Of a stretch of 64,000 nt of DNA, positions 46,118 to 55,577 are shown piece after piece; positions within the stretch are counted from its first letter, which is position 1; each line of letters starts with the position of its first letter. A program made the position numbers and the translations under genes. This DNA comes from Acetoanaerobium noterae (GTDB lineage Bacteria; Bacillota; Clostridia; Peptostreptococcales; Filifactoraceae), in contig NZ_FUYN01000003.1 of NCBI RefSeq assembly GCF_900168025.1, positions 248,001 through 312,000 on the forward strand. The letters run 5' to 3'. The notes under the pieces are model-generated. The model was not told the origin of the DNA, ran no database searches, and worked only from the letters and a program-made list of their open reading frames with translations.

Positions 46118-48046
46118 TTATAAAAAAGGTTTGTCAGAAGTTATATGCTTTACTATATCTGGGTCAAACTGAGTTCCAGAATTATTTTTAATCTCCTCTA
46201 ATGCTTCTTGAATGCTTAAGGTTTCCTTATAGCTTCTAAAAGAAGTCATCGCATCAAAAGCATCTGCAATTTGAATTATCCTAGCAATAAAAGGAATTTC
46301 ATCTTGCTTTAATCCTCTAGGATAACCTGTTCCATCCCATCTTTCATGATGAGAAAGTGCACATTCAGCAAGAGGTGCGTATTCATCTACAGATTTCAAA
46401 ATATGGTACCCAATTTCTGGATGTCTTCTTATCTCTATCATTTCACTCTCTGAAAAAATTCCAAACTTCGTAAGAACTTCATTATTGATGGCTATTTTTC
46501 CTATATCATGCATCAATCCTGCTAGCTCTATTTCTTTAAGCGTTTGCTGGTTAAGGTTTAAAAGCTCTCCTATTTTAACAGCTATTTTGCTTACATTTTC
46601 GGAATGTCTTTTTTCTTTGCTGTCTGCTTGATTTAAAGTTTGAAGTATCAGACTTATAGTTTTATTCCTCATGCTTTGACTTTCTGTAAGCTTCTTTCTA
46701 TACATATGCTCTTCAGCTTTGGAAAAAATTTCACTAACTGGCTGAGTTGCATTTGTTTTGGTGTCAAAGCCTATTGACACAGATATTATTATATTGTCCA
46801 TTTTTGTGTTCTCAATCGAAGCATATATTCTTTCTATTATATTAGAAGCCTCTTGCTCAGATGTTTTTGGAAGAAGTATAACAAACTCATCTCCACCTAT
46901 TCTAGCTATTATGTCATCAAAACGGCATTCAGTTTTTAAATTTTCAGCTACTTTAACAAGCAGTTCGTCTCCTTTTTTATGCCCAAAAGCATCATTTGTA
47001 AGCTTAAGTCCATTTACATCTAATAGTGCAATAGTAAGTGGAAGATTTCTTTCAGTATCTAGTCTTAGTAACTCTTCCTCAAAAAAATGTCTATTATATA
47101 GTCCTGTGAGCTGATCATGAAAGCTCAAATATCTTATTTTTTCTGAAAAATAAACTTCTTCAGTAACATCACTAAATACCGTAGCAAACTGATTTGATTT
47201 AGGACTATAAACGTTAACACTAAAGTACTTCATTAAATTTCTAGCATAATGTTGAAATTTATTAGGCTCACCAGTTAGTGCGACCTTCCCATATAAATCT
47301 ATCCAGTACTGCTCAGTCTTTGGAAGAACTTGTTTTACAGTCTTTCCTTTTAATTCATCTATTTTCAGACCTGTAATTGTTTCAAAGGCTTTATTTGCTT
47401 CCAAAAATTTATAGTCAATAGGCTTTCCTGCTTCATCACATATAATTTCATGAAGCGCAAAACCTTCATTCATATTGTCAAAAAGACTCTGAAATCTTCG
47501 CTTTATTTCTATTTCTTTTTTTGAATTTTTTCTTGTAGCTATGCTTATATATGCTAGAGCAAACAGTAATACTGCAAGCATAGAAAAAGCCCCTATCCTT
47601 GCTCTATTAGCTTGATTTTCTGCCAAAACCCTTGGGGAAATATCATGCACGATGGACAACAATGCCTCATCTCCATTTTGATAAAAAATAGGAGAAGAGT
47701 ATACTTCTACGTATTTTATTTCACCGTTTTTTAGCTTATGCTTAAATTCGAAATAAGTTCTTTCTTGGTTTTTTGCAAGCTGCATTTCAGCTTTAATCTC
47801 TTTTTCATCTAATATATTTATTTGGCTTATATTCATTGACTTTAGCTCAGACAATGAATATCCATAAAATTTTTGAGCTGCTTTATTAGCATCCAAAATT
47901 TTACCTGAATCTGAATCCAAAATAAGCATAACTGAGCCATGACTATGAAAAAGCTCATCTCTTTTATAAATATCAGATTCTGAATACGAAGATATAGGAG
48001 CGATAATACTAAATATAATTATTAATATAACAATAAAGTTTTTCAA
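46118..48046 (-). CDS. PAS-PAS-GGDEF-HD-GYP protein (c-di-GMP turnover)
   Basis: 642 residues. Signal/anchor helix 1-20, PAS at about 30-140, membrane helix about 151-170, PAS at about 185-300, GGDEF with intact G-G-D-E-F at 384-388, and C-terminal HD-GYP (HDIGK, HHERWDGTGYP). Predicted to both make and break c-di-GMP, or one with regulatory control by the other. TTG start supported by GGGAGG eight bases upstream. The N-terminal PAS is outside the membrane in this topology. Confidence 0.92.
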   Translation of the reverse strand: MKNFIVILIIIFSIIAPISSYSESDIYKRDELFHSHGSVMLILDSDSGKILDANKAAQKFYGYSLSELKSMNISQINILDEKEIKAEMQLAKNQERTYFEFKHKLKNGEIKYVEVYSSPIFYQNGDEALLSIVHDISPRVLAENQANRARIGAFSMLAVLLFALAYISIATRKNSKKEIEIKRRFQSLFDNMNEGFALHEIICDEAGKPIDYKFLEANKAFETITGLKIDELKGKTVKQVLPKTEQYWIDLYGKVALTGEPNKFQHYARNLMKYFSVNVYSPKSNQFATVFSDVTEEVYFSEKIRYLSFHDQLTGLYNRHFFEEELLRLDTERNLPLTIALLDVNGLKLTNDAFGHKKGDELLVKVAENLKTECRFDDIIARIGGDEFVILLPKTSEQEASNIIERIYASIENTKMDNIIISVSIGFDTKTNATQPVSEIFSKAEEHMYRKKLTESQSMRNKTISLILQTLNQADSKEKRHSENVSKIAVKIGELLNLNQQTLKEIELAGLMHDIGKIAINNEVLTKFGIFSESEMIEIRRHPEIGYHILKSVDEYAPLAECALSHHERWDGTGYPRGLKQDEIPFIARIIQIADAFDAMTSFRSYKETLSIQEALEEIKNNSGTQFDPDIVKHITSDKPFL

Positions 48047-48393
48047 TATTCTCGCCTCCCTTAGTCTTTATTCTTGATTATTAAGATTTCTAATCAGTAA
48101 TTCTTAAGCTATTAACAGCATTCCTAAAATATTTTAAACCTATTAAAGCATGTTATATACAAAATATACCTCATTATTTATAATTTGTATAGTCAAAAAG
48201 TCCCTATTTTTATTAAAAATACCCTACCTTTTTCCTTAGCAAACAATTATTTATACTGATAAATTTTTTTCTGTTTATCTGATTCATTCTGGATTTACCC
48301 AACTAATATTAACGGTTAATTTATAATAAAATAGGCTTGATTTATGAGCTAAAAATCAGTCTTATAAATCAAGCCTATTTCTTCACAATATAA
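48047..48393. other. Intergenic region with terminator
   Basis: 347 AT-rich bases. The strong hairpin at 48329-48382 terminates the next gene upstream on the minus strand. The rest should include the promoter of the gene at 46118-48046, which I could not place. Nothing else recognisable. Confidence 0.5.
48329..48382 (-). terminator. Strong hairpin terminator
   Basis: Perfect 17-base arms AAATAGGCTTGATTTAT / ATAAATCAAGCCTATTT, downstream of the GGDEF gene at 48394-49986, with a short A/T tail. Confidence 0.85.
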
Positions 48394-49986
48394 TCATACC
48401 TTTGGTCTTATAACATTTAAATCCCTTTTTATCTCTTCTTTTTCTAGATACATTTTTTCATCAGCTTTAGTTATTAAATCATCAATTGCTCTTTTTTGGT
48501 TATTGTCATACTCAATTATTCCATGACTAGCACTGATTATATATGGTCTTTTTTCCTTTTCATTTATTTCATTAAAGTTAGCAACTATTCTGCTCCAAAT
48601 TTTTTCTGACTCATCAGCATCTACATCTTTGAACAAAATCAAAAATTCATCTCCACCTAACCTAACTGCTAAATCTTCATCTCTTATTTGCTTTTTCATA
48701 ACCTCAGCAACTGTTATAATTAGCTCATCTCCATAGGAGTGTCCCAAATAATCGTTTATCTGTTTTAATCCATTGATATCTATAAAACAGATGCTAAAAA
48801 TATTACTTCTTCTTTCGTCCCTATCTATCAGAGCTTTAATTTTATTATAACCATATCTTCTGTTATAGAGCTGAGTAAGAGAGTCAAATTCAGAATAGTA
48901 CTTTACCTTAAAATATGTTCTCCTATTGACATATATAAGATAAGCTAGAAGAAAAGCAACCAAGCTTATAAGCAAAATTTTAGGTAGATTGTCTTTGAGA
49001 ATAATAGCCCCTAAACTAATAGGACTTGTTGCAAAAAATTTATATGCAGGGGCATTTTGATTTATATGTGATACAACAAACCACTTTACATCCTCAGATA
49101 TAACATTACCTTCTTCCATAACGTTCAAGTTGTCTATACTGTTTTTATCTATATATATTGGTTTAAAAGTAAACACTCCATTATTTGTTACTATCTGACC
49201 TTCTCCGAGCTTAATCTGCTCCCATTCCTTAGGATATAAGATGCTATATGTGATATCGTGTTTATCCTCAAACATAAAACCCCATTCGTCCTCTGAATTT
49301 TTTGATGATAAAAAATACCCATCTTTATTTATAAGATAAATATCAGCATTTTCACTACAAGCAATAGTATTAAAGCGCTCTATCATTGGTTTTGCAAGAT
49401 AGTTCAAAATTATTATTCCATCAAAATCTCCATTTTTACTATAAACCGGTGTGGAAAATCTTATAACAGGCTTAAATGGCTTTTCTATAGAGTTATTTTT
49501 CATATTCAAATCCATTGGTGATATATATATTTTGTCATATTTTATATTTTCAGCTTTAATAAAATAATATCTGTTTTTTTTATTTTCAAGGGTATCATCA
49601 TCGACTCTATAGGCTTTTGCTCCATCATATTTTATCTTTATGATTTCATTGCCATTTTTATCAATATATCTAATTTGATCATATATTTTTTTATGCTTAG
49701 CTAGCTCTGTCCATTCAATAGCTATTTCATCTGAATCTACATTTTCAGATAACCTTAAACTATATACATGATTTAAATAACCTAAATCTCCAATTATTCT
49801 ATACAAAGCATCTTCTAGTATTTGAGTCTTTGTAGTAACTATTCTCACTTCTGAAGCCATAATGTCATCTGACTTTGACTTGCTGATTTCTTTCTCCATA
49901 ATAAAAATAACAGAAAACGATAGGATGAAAATAATTAAAAATGAAATCAGAAAATATGTTATGGGCTTATTAACTTTATTAATCAT
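48394..49986 (-). CDS. Membrane diguanylate cyclase with extracellular sensor
   Basis: 530 residues. Membrane helix at about 8-30, extracellular Cache-like region of about 280 residues (KPVIRFSTPVYSKNGDFDG, INKDGYFLSSK), second helix near 320-342, and a GGDEF domain with intact G-G-D-E-F in VRLGGDEFLILF. Predicted c-di-GMP synthase. ATG at 49986 follows AAGGG; earlier in-frame ATGs overlap that site. Monocistronic. Confidence 0.92.
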   Translation of the reverse strand: MINKVNKPITYFLISFLIIFILSFSVIFIMEKEISKSKSDDIMASEVRIVTTKTQILEDALYRIIGDLGYLNHVYSLRLSENVDSDEIAIEWTELAKHKKIYDQIRYIDKNGNEIIKIKYDGAKAYRVDDDTLENKKNRYYFIKAENIKYDKIYISPMDLNMKNNSIEKPFKPVIRFSTPVYSKNGDFDGIIILNYLAKPMIERFNTIACSENADIYLINKDGYFLSSKNSEDEWGFMFEDKHDITYSILYPKEWEQIKLGEGQIVTNNGVFTFKPIYIDKNSIDNLNVMEEGNVISEDVKWFVVSHINQNAPAYKFFATSPISLGAIILKDNLPKILLISLVAFLLAYLIYVNRRTYFKVKYYSEFDSLTQLYNRRYGYNKIKALIDRDERRSNIFSICFIDINGLKQINDYLGHSYGDELIITVAEVMKKQIRDEDLAVRLGGDEFLILFKDVDADESEKIWSRIVANFNEINEKEKRPYIISASHGIIEYDNNQKRAIDDLITKADEKMYLEKEEIKRDLNVIRPKV

Positions 49987-50192
49987 TTTCATCCCTTCTC
50001 TCATAAATTCACTATTTTTCTATATATACCACAAAAAAAAGCGAATCAATTTTTTTATATGCTATTATAATCAAATTTTTCACTGAGTTTTTGATAAATT
50101 TTATTTACCTATCCATATTGAAATTTAGTATTTCTAAATGGTTTATAGGTTCATTCTAAGGGAATATATTAAGTACAAAGGGGGAATTGAAT

Positions 50193-50597
50193 ATGTATAT
50201 AATTAAATCATACCTGAGTGCTTTTGCTATATTTCTTATAATAGATTTAATTTGGCTTGGATTTATTGCCAAAGACTTATACGCTAAATATCTAGGCTTT
50301 ATTATGGCTAAAAATATCAATTGGACTGCTGCTATTATTTTTTACATGATATTTGTAGGTGGAATTTTATTTTTTGTTGTAAATCCAGCTATAGAAAAAA
50401 ACAGTCTTTCTTATGCCCTATTTGCTGGAGCTGTTTTTGGATTTATAACCTATGCTACCTACGACCTTACCAACCTAGCTACCTTGGAAAACTGGCCTCT
50501 ATTTATAACTATTGTAGATTTGATTTGGGGCAGTTTTTTATCAGCCTCTACAAGCGCCGTTAGCTTTCTAGTGATTAAAACCTTTATATTAAAGTGA
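50193..50597 (+). CDS. DUF2177 family membrane protein
   Basis: 134 residues, four predicted membrane helices. DUF2177 marks: IIDLIWLGFIAKDLY near the N-terminus, YATYDLTNLATLENWP and a second DLIWG. Function of the family is unknown. ATG at 50193 after GGGGGAA; a TTG at 50187 is rejected. Lies 24 bases before the DhaL-DegV gene, possibly cotranscribed. Confidence 0.88.
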   Translation: MYIIKSYLSAFAIFLIIDLIWLGFIAKDLYAKYLGFIMAKNINWTAAIIFYMIFVGGILFFVVNPAIEKNSLSYALFAGAVFGFITYATYDLTNLATLENWPLFITIVDLIWGSFLSASTSAVSFLVIKTFILK

Positions 50598-50621
50598 TGA
50601 CATATATCTTAGGAGGGACAC

Positions 50622-52397
50622 ATGAAAAAGACTATCTTAGATGGAAATGATTTTTTTAAGCTGTTTAGCTATGGAGCAAGCGAAGTAATAAGCAATAGAG
50701 ATAAGCTTAATAAAATTAACGTATTTCCAGTAGCTGATGGTGATACAGGAAATAATTTAGTATTTACTTTAAACAGCGTCTTGGATTATGCTCAAGTGAA
50801 GGATTCAGTGTATGAAACATTGAAATCTATGGCTGAGGCATCTTTATCCGGTGCTAGAGGAAACTCTGGGGTAATCTTTGCACAATACATTGCAGGGCTA
50901 GCATCCGAAACCAAAGGTAAAGCTTCAATAATGCTACATGATTTTGCAAATGCCAGCAAAAATTCAGCTTACGGTTTATACAATGCTCTATCGAATCCAG
51001 TTGAAGGTACTATGTTAACCGTTATCAAGGATTGGTCAAACTATATAGTAGATAATCATAAAAATTATGATTCCTTTGATGATTTATTTGAAGAGTCTGT
51101 TGGATATGCCTCTAAGTCCCTTGATAACACCAAAGAACAACTTGAAATTCTAAAGAAAAACGATGTTGTTGACTCTGGTGCAAAAGGCTTTGTTTTATTT
51201 TTAGAAGGAGCATTGAGATATCTTCGCGGAGAAGTCCTTCCTGAGATTAAAAGATTTAGTTTAAGTGATTTATCTGCATCTCACGATAGTATAATACACG
51301 AAGAATCTTCTTATAGATACTGTGCAGAATGCATAATAAAGGGCAATCTTCCAAGCACTGATGTTGTTAAGGAAACACTCATAGCCTATGGTGATAGTTT
51401 GATTGTCGCTGGCAATGAAGACTTTAAACATGTGCATATCCATACTGATAGAGTTAGTGATTTTTTTAAGGCTATCTCAAAATTAGGTAATATATCTAGG
51501 CCAAAGGTAGATGATATTTTTATCCAAGAAAAACTTAACGATAAGAAAGGCACTACAGCTATTGTTACAGACTCTATTGGCGATATTCCTAAAAACTTAA
51601 TTGATAAGTATATGATTCACCAAATTCCACTTAATATTACCGTTGGAGAAGACAGTTATCTAGATAAAGTAAGCATTTCTTCCGAAGATTTTTATGAATA
51701 TATGAAGTCATCACCTATATATCCAAACAGCTCCCTGCCAAACGAAATCCAGATTAAAGAAAAGCTAGAATTTTTAAGTCAGAACTATGAAAATATCATA
51801 ATAATTAATGTATCAAGCAAATTAAGTGGCACTCATAGTGCTATGATAAAAGCTTCAAAAGAGCTAAGTGACTCTGGGTATCCTATAAAAGTAATAGACA
51901 GTAAAGTCAACTCTGCTGCTCAAGGGCTACTCGTTCTTCATGCCGCTAAAATGGCTCATGCAGGCTCTACTATGGAGGAAATCATTGATTATTTAAATGA
52001 TAAAATACCGAAAAGCGAAATATATGTAGCCCTTAATACCTTTAGAAATGCACTAAATAGTGGAAGGCTTCCTAAAATAGTAGGTAAAATCGGTATATTT
52101 TTTAGGCTTAGACCTATAATTTCAATCGATAGAGAAGGAAACGGCAGTGCTTTTTCCGTTGCATTTTCAAAAACCACTTTAATAAACAAAATACTAAAGC
52201 TAGTTAATCAAAAAAATCAGCAAAGCAAAATCTCGTCTTACTGCATAGTACACTCAGATGATTTGGATACTGCTAACAGCTTTGCAAAAGAAGTTACTAA
52301 TATTTTAGGCTATGAACCAGAATATATTTGCGAGATTTCATCAGTAACTGCTCTTCATGCAGGTGAAAAAGCAGTAGCAATTGGTTTTATTCGCTAA
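50622..52397 (+). CDS. DhaL-DegV fusion protein (fatty-acid kinase-like)
   Basis: 591 residues. N-terminal DhaL/DAK2 nucleotide-binding domain (about 1-200) with metal-binding Asp residues in VADGDTGNN and the SGARGNSGV loop; a middle region like FakA (HVHIHTDRVSDF) near 255-305; C-terminal DegV fold (about 306-591) with TDSIGDIP, NSSLPNEI and SSKLSGTHSA, which binds a fatty acyl chain. In many Firmicutes FakA (DhaL) and FakB (DegV) are separate proteins of the fatty acid kinase; here both are joined. Likely phosphorylates a bound fatty acid for membrane lipid synthesis. Activity inferred. Confidence 0.88.
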   Translation: MKKTILDGNDFFKLFSYGASEVISNRDKLNKINVFPVADGDTGNNLVFTLNSVLDYAQVKDSVYETLKSMAEASLSGARGNSGVIFAQYIAGLASETKGKASIMLHDFANASKNSAYGLYNALSNPVEGTMLTVIKDWSNYIVDNHKNYDSFDDLFEESVGYASKSLDNTKEQLEILKKNDVVDSGAKGFVLFLEGALRYLRGEVLPEIKRFSLSDLSASHDSIIHEESSYRYCAECIIKGNLPSTDVVKETLIAYGDSLIVAGNEDFKHVHIHTDRVSDFFKAISKLGNISRPKVDDIFIQEKLNDKKGTTAIVTDSIGDIPKNLIDKYMIHQIPLNITVGEDSYLDKVSISSEDFYEYMKSSPIYPNSSLPNEIQIKEKLEFLSQNYENIIIINVSSKLSGTHSAMIKASKELSDSGYPIKVIDSKVNSAAQGLLVLHAAKMAHAGSTMEEIIDYLNDKIPKSEIYVALNTFRNALNSGRLPKIVGKIGIFFRLRPIISIDREGNGSAFSVAFSKTTLINKILKLVNQKNQQSKISSYCIVHSDDLDTANSFAKEVTNILGYEPEYICEISSVTALHAGEKAVAIGFIR

Positions 52398-52431
52398 TTT
52401 GTCTTATGTGACTATGAAAGCAGGTGTAGTT

Positions 52432-53205
52432 ATGAGCTCTATAATTCTAGAGACAATGCTGGTAATATTTATTTATTTTCTTTGCTTTTTCATCGTTGGA
52501 ACCTTAATTAAAAATAATTCTATAGTTGATATAGGTTGGGGACTTGGATTTGTAATAGTGGCATGGTTCACTACAATTAGAACAGCTAATTTTTATCTCC
52601 CAAATATAATCGTAACTGTCCTTATAACAATTTGGGGGCTTAGACTTTTTTATCACATAATAAAAAGAAATCTCGGCAAGAAAGAGGATTTTAGATATGC
52701 AAACTGGCGTAAAGAGTGGGGTAAGCTAGTAATCCCAAGAGCCTTCTTACAGGTATATATGCTTCAAGGAGTGTTCATGTTTATAGTTGCACTTCCTATT
52801 ATTCTATTAAATAATGAGCCATTTTCAAAGCTCACTCTAATAGGGGGCGTAGGAATTATAATTTGGATTATAGGGTTTTACTTTGAAAGCGTAGGCGATT
52901 ATCAGCTTAAAATTTTTAAAGCCAATCCAGAAAATAAAGGTAAAATTATGGATCAGGGACTTTGGAGCTATACTCGCCATCCTAATTATTTCGGAGAAGC
53001 GACTATGTGGTGGGGACTTGGAATAATTTCATTTTTCTCAGGTTCTAGCATTTTAGTTTTCCTAAGCCCTATTACTATAACCTACCTTCTACTATTTGTC
53101 TCAGGCGTTCCAATGCTAGAAAAAAGCTTTGCAAATCGCCCTGGCTATAAAGAATATGCAGAAAAAACACCTGTGTTTTTCCCTTGGTTTCCAAAAAAAG
53201 ATTGA
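52432..53205 (+). CDS. DUF1295 / steroid 5-alpha-reductase-like membrane protein
   Basis: 257 residues, six to seven predicted membrane helices. Family marks: SIVDIGWGLGF, the RYANWRKEWGK loop, and the C-terminal GLWSYTRHPNYFGEATMWWG that binds NADPH or SAM in related isoprenylcysteine methyltransferases and sterol reductases. Substrate unknown. ATG at 52432 has GCAGGTG upstream; the longer frame begins inside the previous gene. Confidence 0.88.
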   Translation: MSSIILETMLVIFIYFLCFFIVGTLIKNNSIVDIGWGLGFVIVAWFTTIRTANFYLPNIIVTVLITIWGLRLFYHIIKRNLGKKEDFRYANWRKEWGKLVIPRAFLQVYMLQGVFMFIVALPIILLNNEPFSKLTLIGGVGIIIWIIGFYFESVGDYQLKIFKANPENKGKIMDQGLWSYTRHPNYFGEATMWWGLGIISFFSGSSILVFLSPITITYLLLFVSGVPMLEKSFANRPGYKEYAEKTPVFFPWFPKKD

Positions 53206-53228
53206 GCCTAAAAAGCTCAATCTTTTTT
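53193..53228. terminator. Bidirectional terminator overlapping both convergent stop codons
   Basis: Arms AAAAAAGATTGAGC / GCTCAATCTTTTTT around CTAAAAA. It includes the last codons of the DUF1295 gene (+) and of the GGDEF-EAL gene (-), so one hairpin serves both and encodes part of each protein's end. Confidence 0.9.
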
Positions 53229-55496
53229 AATGTCATTTTCTATATATAAAGTTGCATCTTCTTTTTTCATTGGCTTGCTAAAATAATATCCTTGCAGATA
53301 ATCCACATTTTGAATCTTGAGATTTTCGCTTTCATCTAAAGTTTCGACTCCCTCAACTACTACTTTTAAGTCTAGTCCATGACATAAGGAGATAAGTCCT
53401 TTTATTACCTGAGAGTTATCTAAGCTTAAAAATCTGTCTTTCAAGCTTTTATCGAGTTTAATTTTATCTACAGGAATATAGGTAAGATAGCTCAGTGATG
53501 AATAGCCTGTTCCAAAATCATCAAGTGCTATTTTTATTCCAAGTTCCTTAATATTTTCAAGTACTTTAATATTGTGCTCTCTATTTTCTAAAAGTACACT
53601 TTCAGTAATTTCTATCTCAAAATCAGCTGGATCGACATTATTTTTAATTAATTCATCTCTTAAGAAACTAATCAGTTCGTAATCTTGAATCTGCATAGGC
53701 GAAACATTTACTGAAATTTTTCTATTTTCTAAACCCATATTCTCCCAAATTTTAATTTGAGCCATAGCTTCTTCCATAACCCAGCGACCAATTTTCAAAA
53801 TAAGACCAGTTTCTTCAGCTACAGGAATGAATATGTTTGGTGGAATATTTGAATCCTTAATTCTTATCAATGCTTCAAAATATTTAAATCTACCTGTCAT
53901 AGCATCAACTATAGGCTGATACATGAGATAAAATAAATTGTTTTCAACTGCTTCTCTTAGTTCTTTTTCAATGCTTATTTTCCAATCAAAGCTTTCAATC
54001 ATGCTTTGTTCAAAATAGCAGTATCTGTTTTTGCCCTGCTTTTTGGCATTGTACATAGCTAAATCTGCTTTCATTATAATTTCATCTACGCTATTAGCAT
54101 CCTCAGGATATCTTACAACTCCTAAGCTCGCTGTTATAGTATTTTTTATATTGTCGATATAATGAGTTTTTCCAAAGGTTTCAAATAGATACGATATAAA
54201 AGTCTTCATCCTATCTTTTGAAATATCTCCAGGAATATGGAGTACAAATTCATCTCCACCTATCCTATATGGTGTATATTCTTCAAAAAATGTAATACTT
54301 GACACTAATCTACTCACATATTTTAATACCTTATCACCATAGTAATGGCCTAAGGTGTCATTTATATTTTTGAAATCATCAATATCTATAAGGATAATAG
54401 TTCCATTTTTCCCTGATTTAATACCTTCTTCCAAATTCATAGATAGCTTTCTTCTATTATATAAATCAGTAAGAAAATCTCTTTCTGCTAAGAATCTAAT
54501 ATATTCCTCTTGATTTTTTATCTCATCATACTGAGCTTTGAGGCGTTCCTCGCTATCCTTTAGCTGGCTCACTGTAAGTTCGAGATTCATATTGGCATCT
54601 AAGGCATCCTTGTAGGATTTTTGTAGCTCTTCTTTATTTACTTTAAGCTTATCGGTAACCTTCATGAGCCTATATACTGTTATCGCCGCAAGTAAGGATA
54701 GCATAGCTCCTATTAGCATAATGAAATTAAATAATGTAGATTTTCGATTGAAGCCATGCTTTGGCACTGCCTCCAAAACTAGATTCGCATTGTACATGTT
54801 AATATTCGCGCTGACCATATTATAATCAAATACATAATCCTTACCATGAGCATTTGACCAAATTATAGATTCCTTAGATTTAATATTATCCGTAGTTTTT
54901 AATTTTATGAAATAGTCATCCTGAAGAGTTCTAAGTCCACTATACTCTATGGTTTTATTATAATCAAATACTAGTGCAACCTGACCATAATACTCTCCAT
55001 GACTAAGTACTGGCACTCTTACGATAATCCCTACTCCACCTTCTACTAAATCCACAGGAGAGGTTATTATAGTTTTATTGTTTTCTTTTGCATAAAGAAT
55101 TAAATCTTTCTGTTCAGGTTGATCTGCTAAGTCCAATCCTATAATATTAGCACTTTGCTCATATGGATAAACATGCGTGATAGTTGTATCAGTAATAAAT
55201 GTAATATTTCTCACTATGTCATTTGAGGATTCATACACAGCCTTTGCAAAGTTTTCATATTCTTCTTGATTGAAGGTTTTATCTAGCTCCACATAAGTCT
55301 TTAAGCCATTTACAGCTACTATTTTTGATGAAATGTTTGACTCAAGATTTGTTCTAGTAACGTTTAGTTTGTCTTTTAAGGTTTGGATATCAGATTCTAT
55401 AGTACGCTTATACTCAATATATGCCGTAAAAGCAAACAGTGAGAACATGAGTATAAATACTATTATAGACACCACTATTCTTTTATATTTTGACAT
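53217..55496 (-). CDS. Membrane GGDEF-EAL protein (c-di-GMP cyclase/phosphodiesterase)
   Basis: 759 residues. Membrane helix at about 8-28, extracellular CHASE-like sensor of about 215 residues (ITFITDTTITHVYP), second helix near 262-282, coiled linker, GGDEF with intact G-G-D-E-F in RIGGDEFVLHI, and EAL with FEALIRI, EITESVLLE and DDFGTGYSSLSYL; the catalytic set of the EAL domain looks complete. Could be bifunctional, with one activity dominant according to ligand. Follows the HD-GYP gene in the same direction. Confidence 0.93.
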   Translation of the reverse strand: MSKYKRIVVSIIVFILMFSLFAFTAYIEYKRTIESDIQTLKDKLNVTRTNLESNISSKIVAVNGLKTYVELDKTFNQEEYENFAKAVYESSNDIVRNITFITDTTITHVYPYEQSANIIGLDLADQPEQKDLILYAKENNKTIITSPVDLVEGGVGIIVRVPVLSHGEYYGQVALVFDYNKTIEYSGLRTLQDDYFIKLKTTDNIKSKESIIWSNAHGKDYVFDYNMVSANINMYNANLVLEAVPKHGFNRKSTLFNFIMLIGAMLSLLAAITVYRLMKVTDKLKVNKEELQKSYKDALDANMNLELTVSQLKDSEERLKAQYDEIKNQEEYIRFLAERDFLTDLYNRRKLSMNLEEGIKSGKNGTIILIDIDDFKNINDTLGHYYGDKVLKYVSRLVSSITFFEEYTPYRIGGDEFVLHIPGDISKDRMKTFISYLFETFGKTHYIDNIKNTITASLGVVRYPEDANSVDEIIMKADLAMYNAKKQGKNRYCYFEQSMIESFDWKISIEKELREAVENNLFYLMYQPIVDAMTGRFKYFEALIRIKDSNIPPNIFIPVAEETGLILKIGRWVMEEAMAQIKIWENMGLENRKISVNVSPMQIQDYELISFLRDELIKNNVDPADFEIEITESVLLENREHNIKVLENIKELGIKIALDDFGTGYSSLSYLTYIPVDKIKLDKSLKDRFLSLDNSQVIKGLISLCHGLDLKVVVEGVETLDESENLKIQNVDYLQGYYFSKPMKKEDATLYIENDIKKD

Positions 55497-55577
55497 GATA
55501 CCCTGCCCCCCTTACAACTGACTTTAATCTGATTATACTACACACAGTACCCCTTACAAAAGTTGAATATTTACTTT

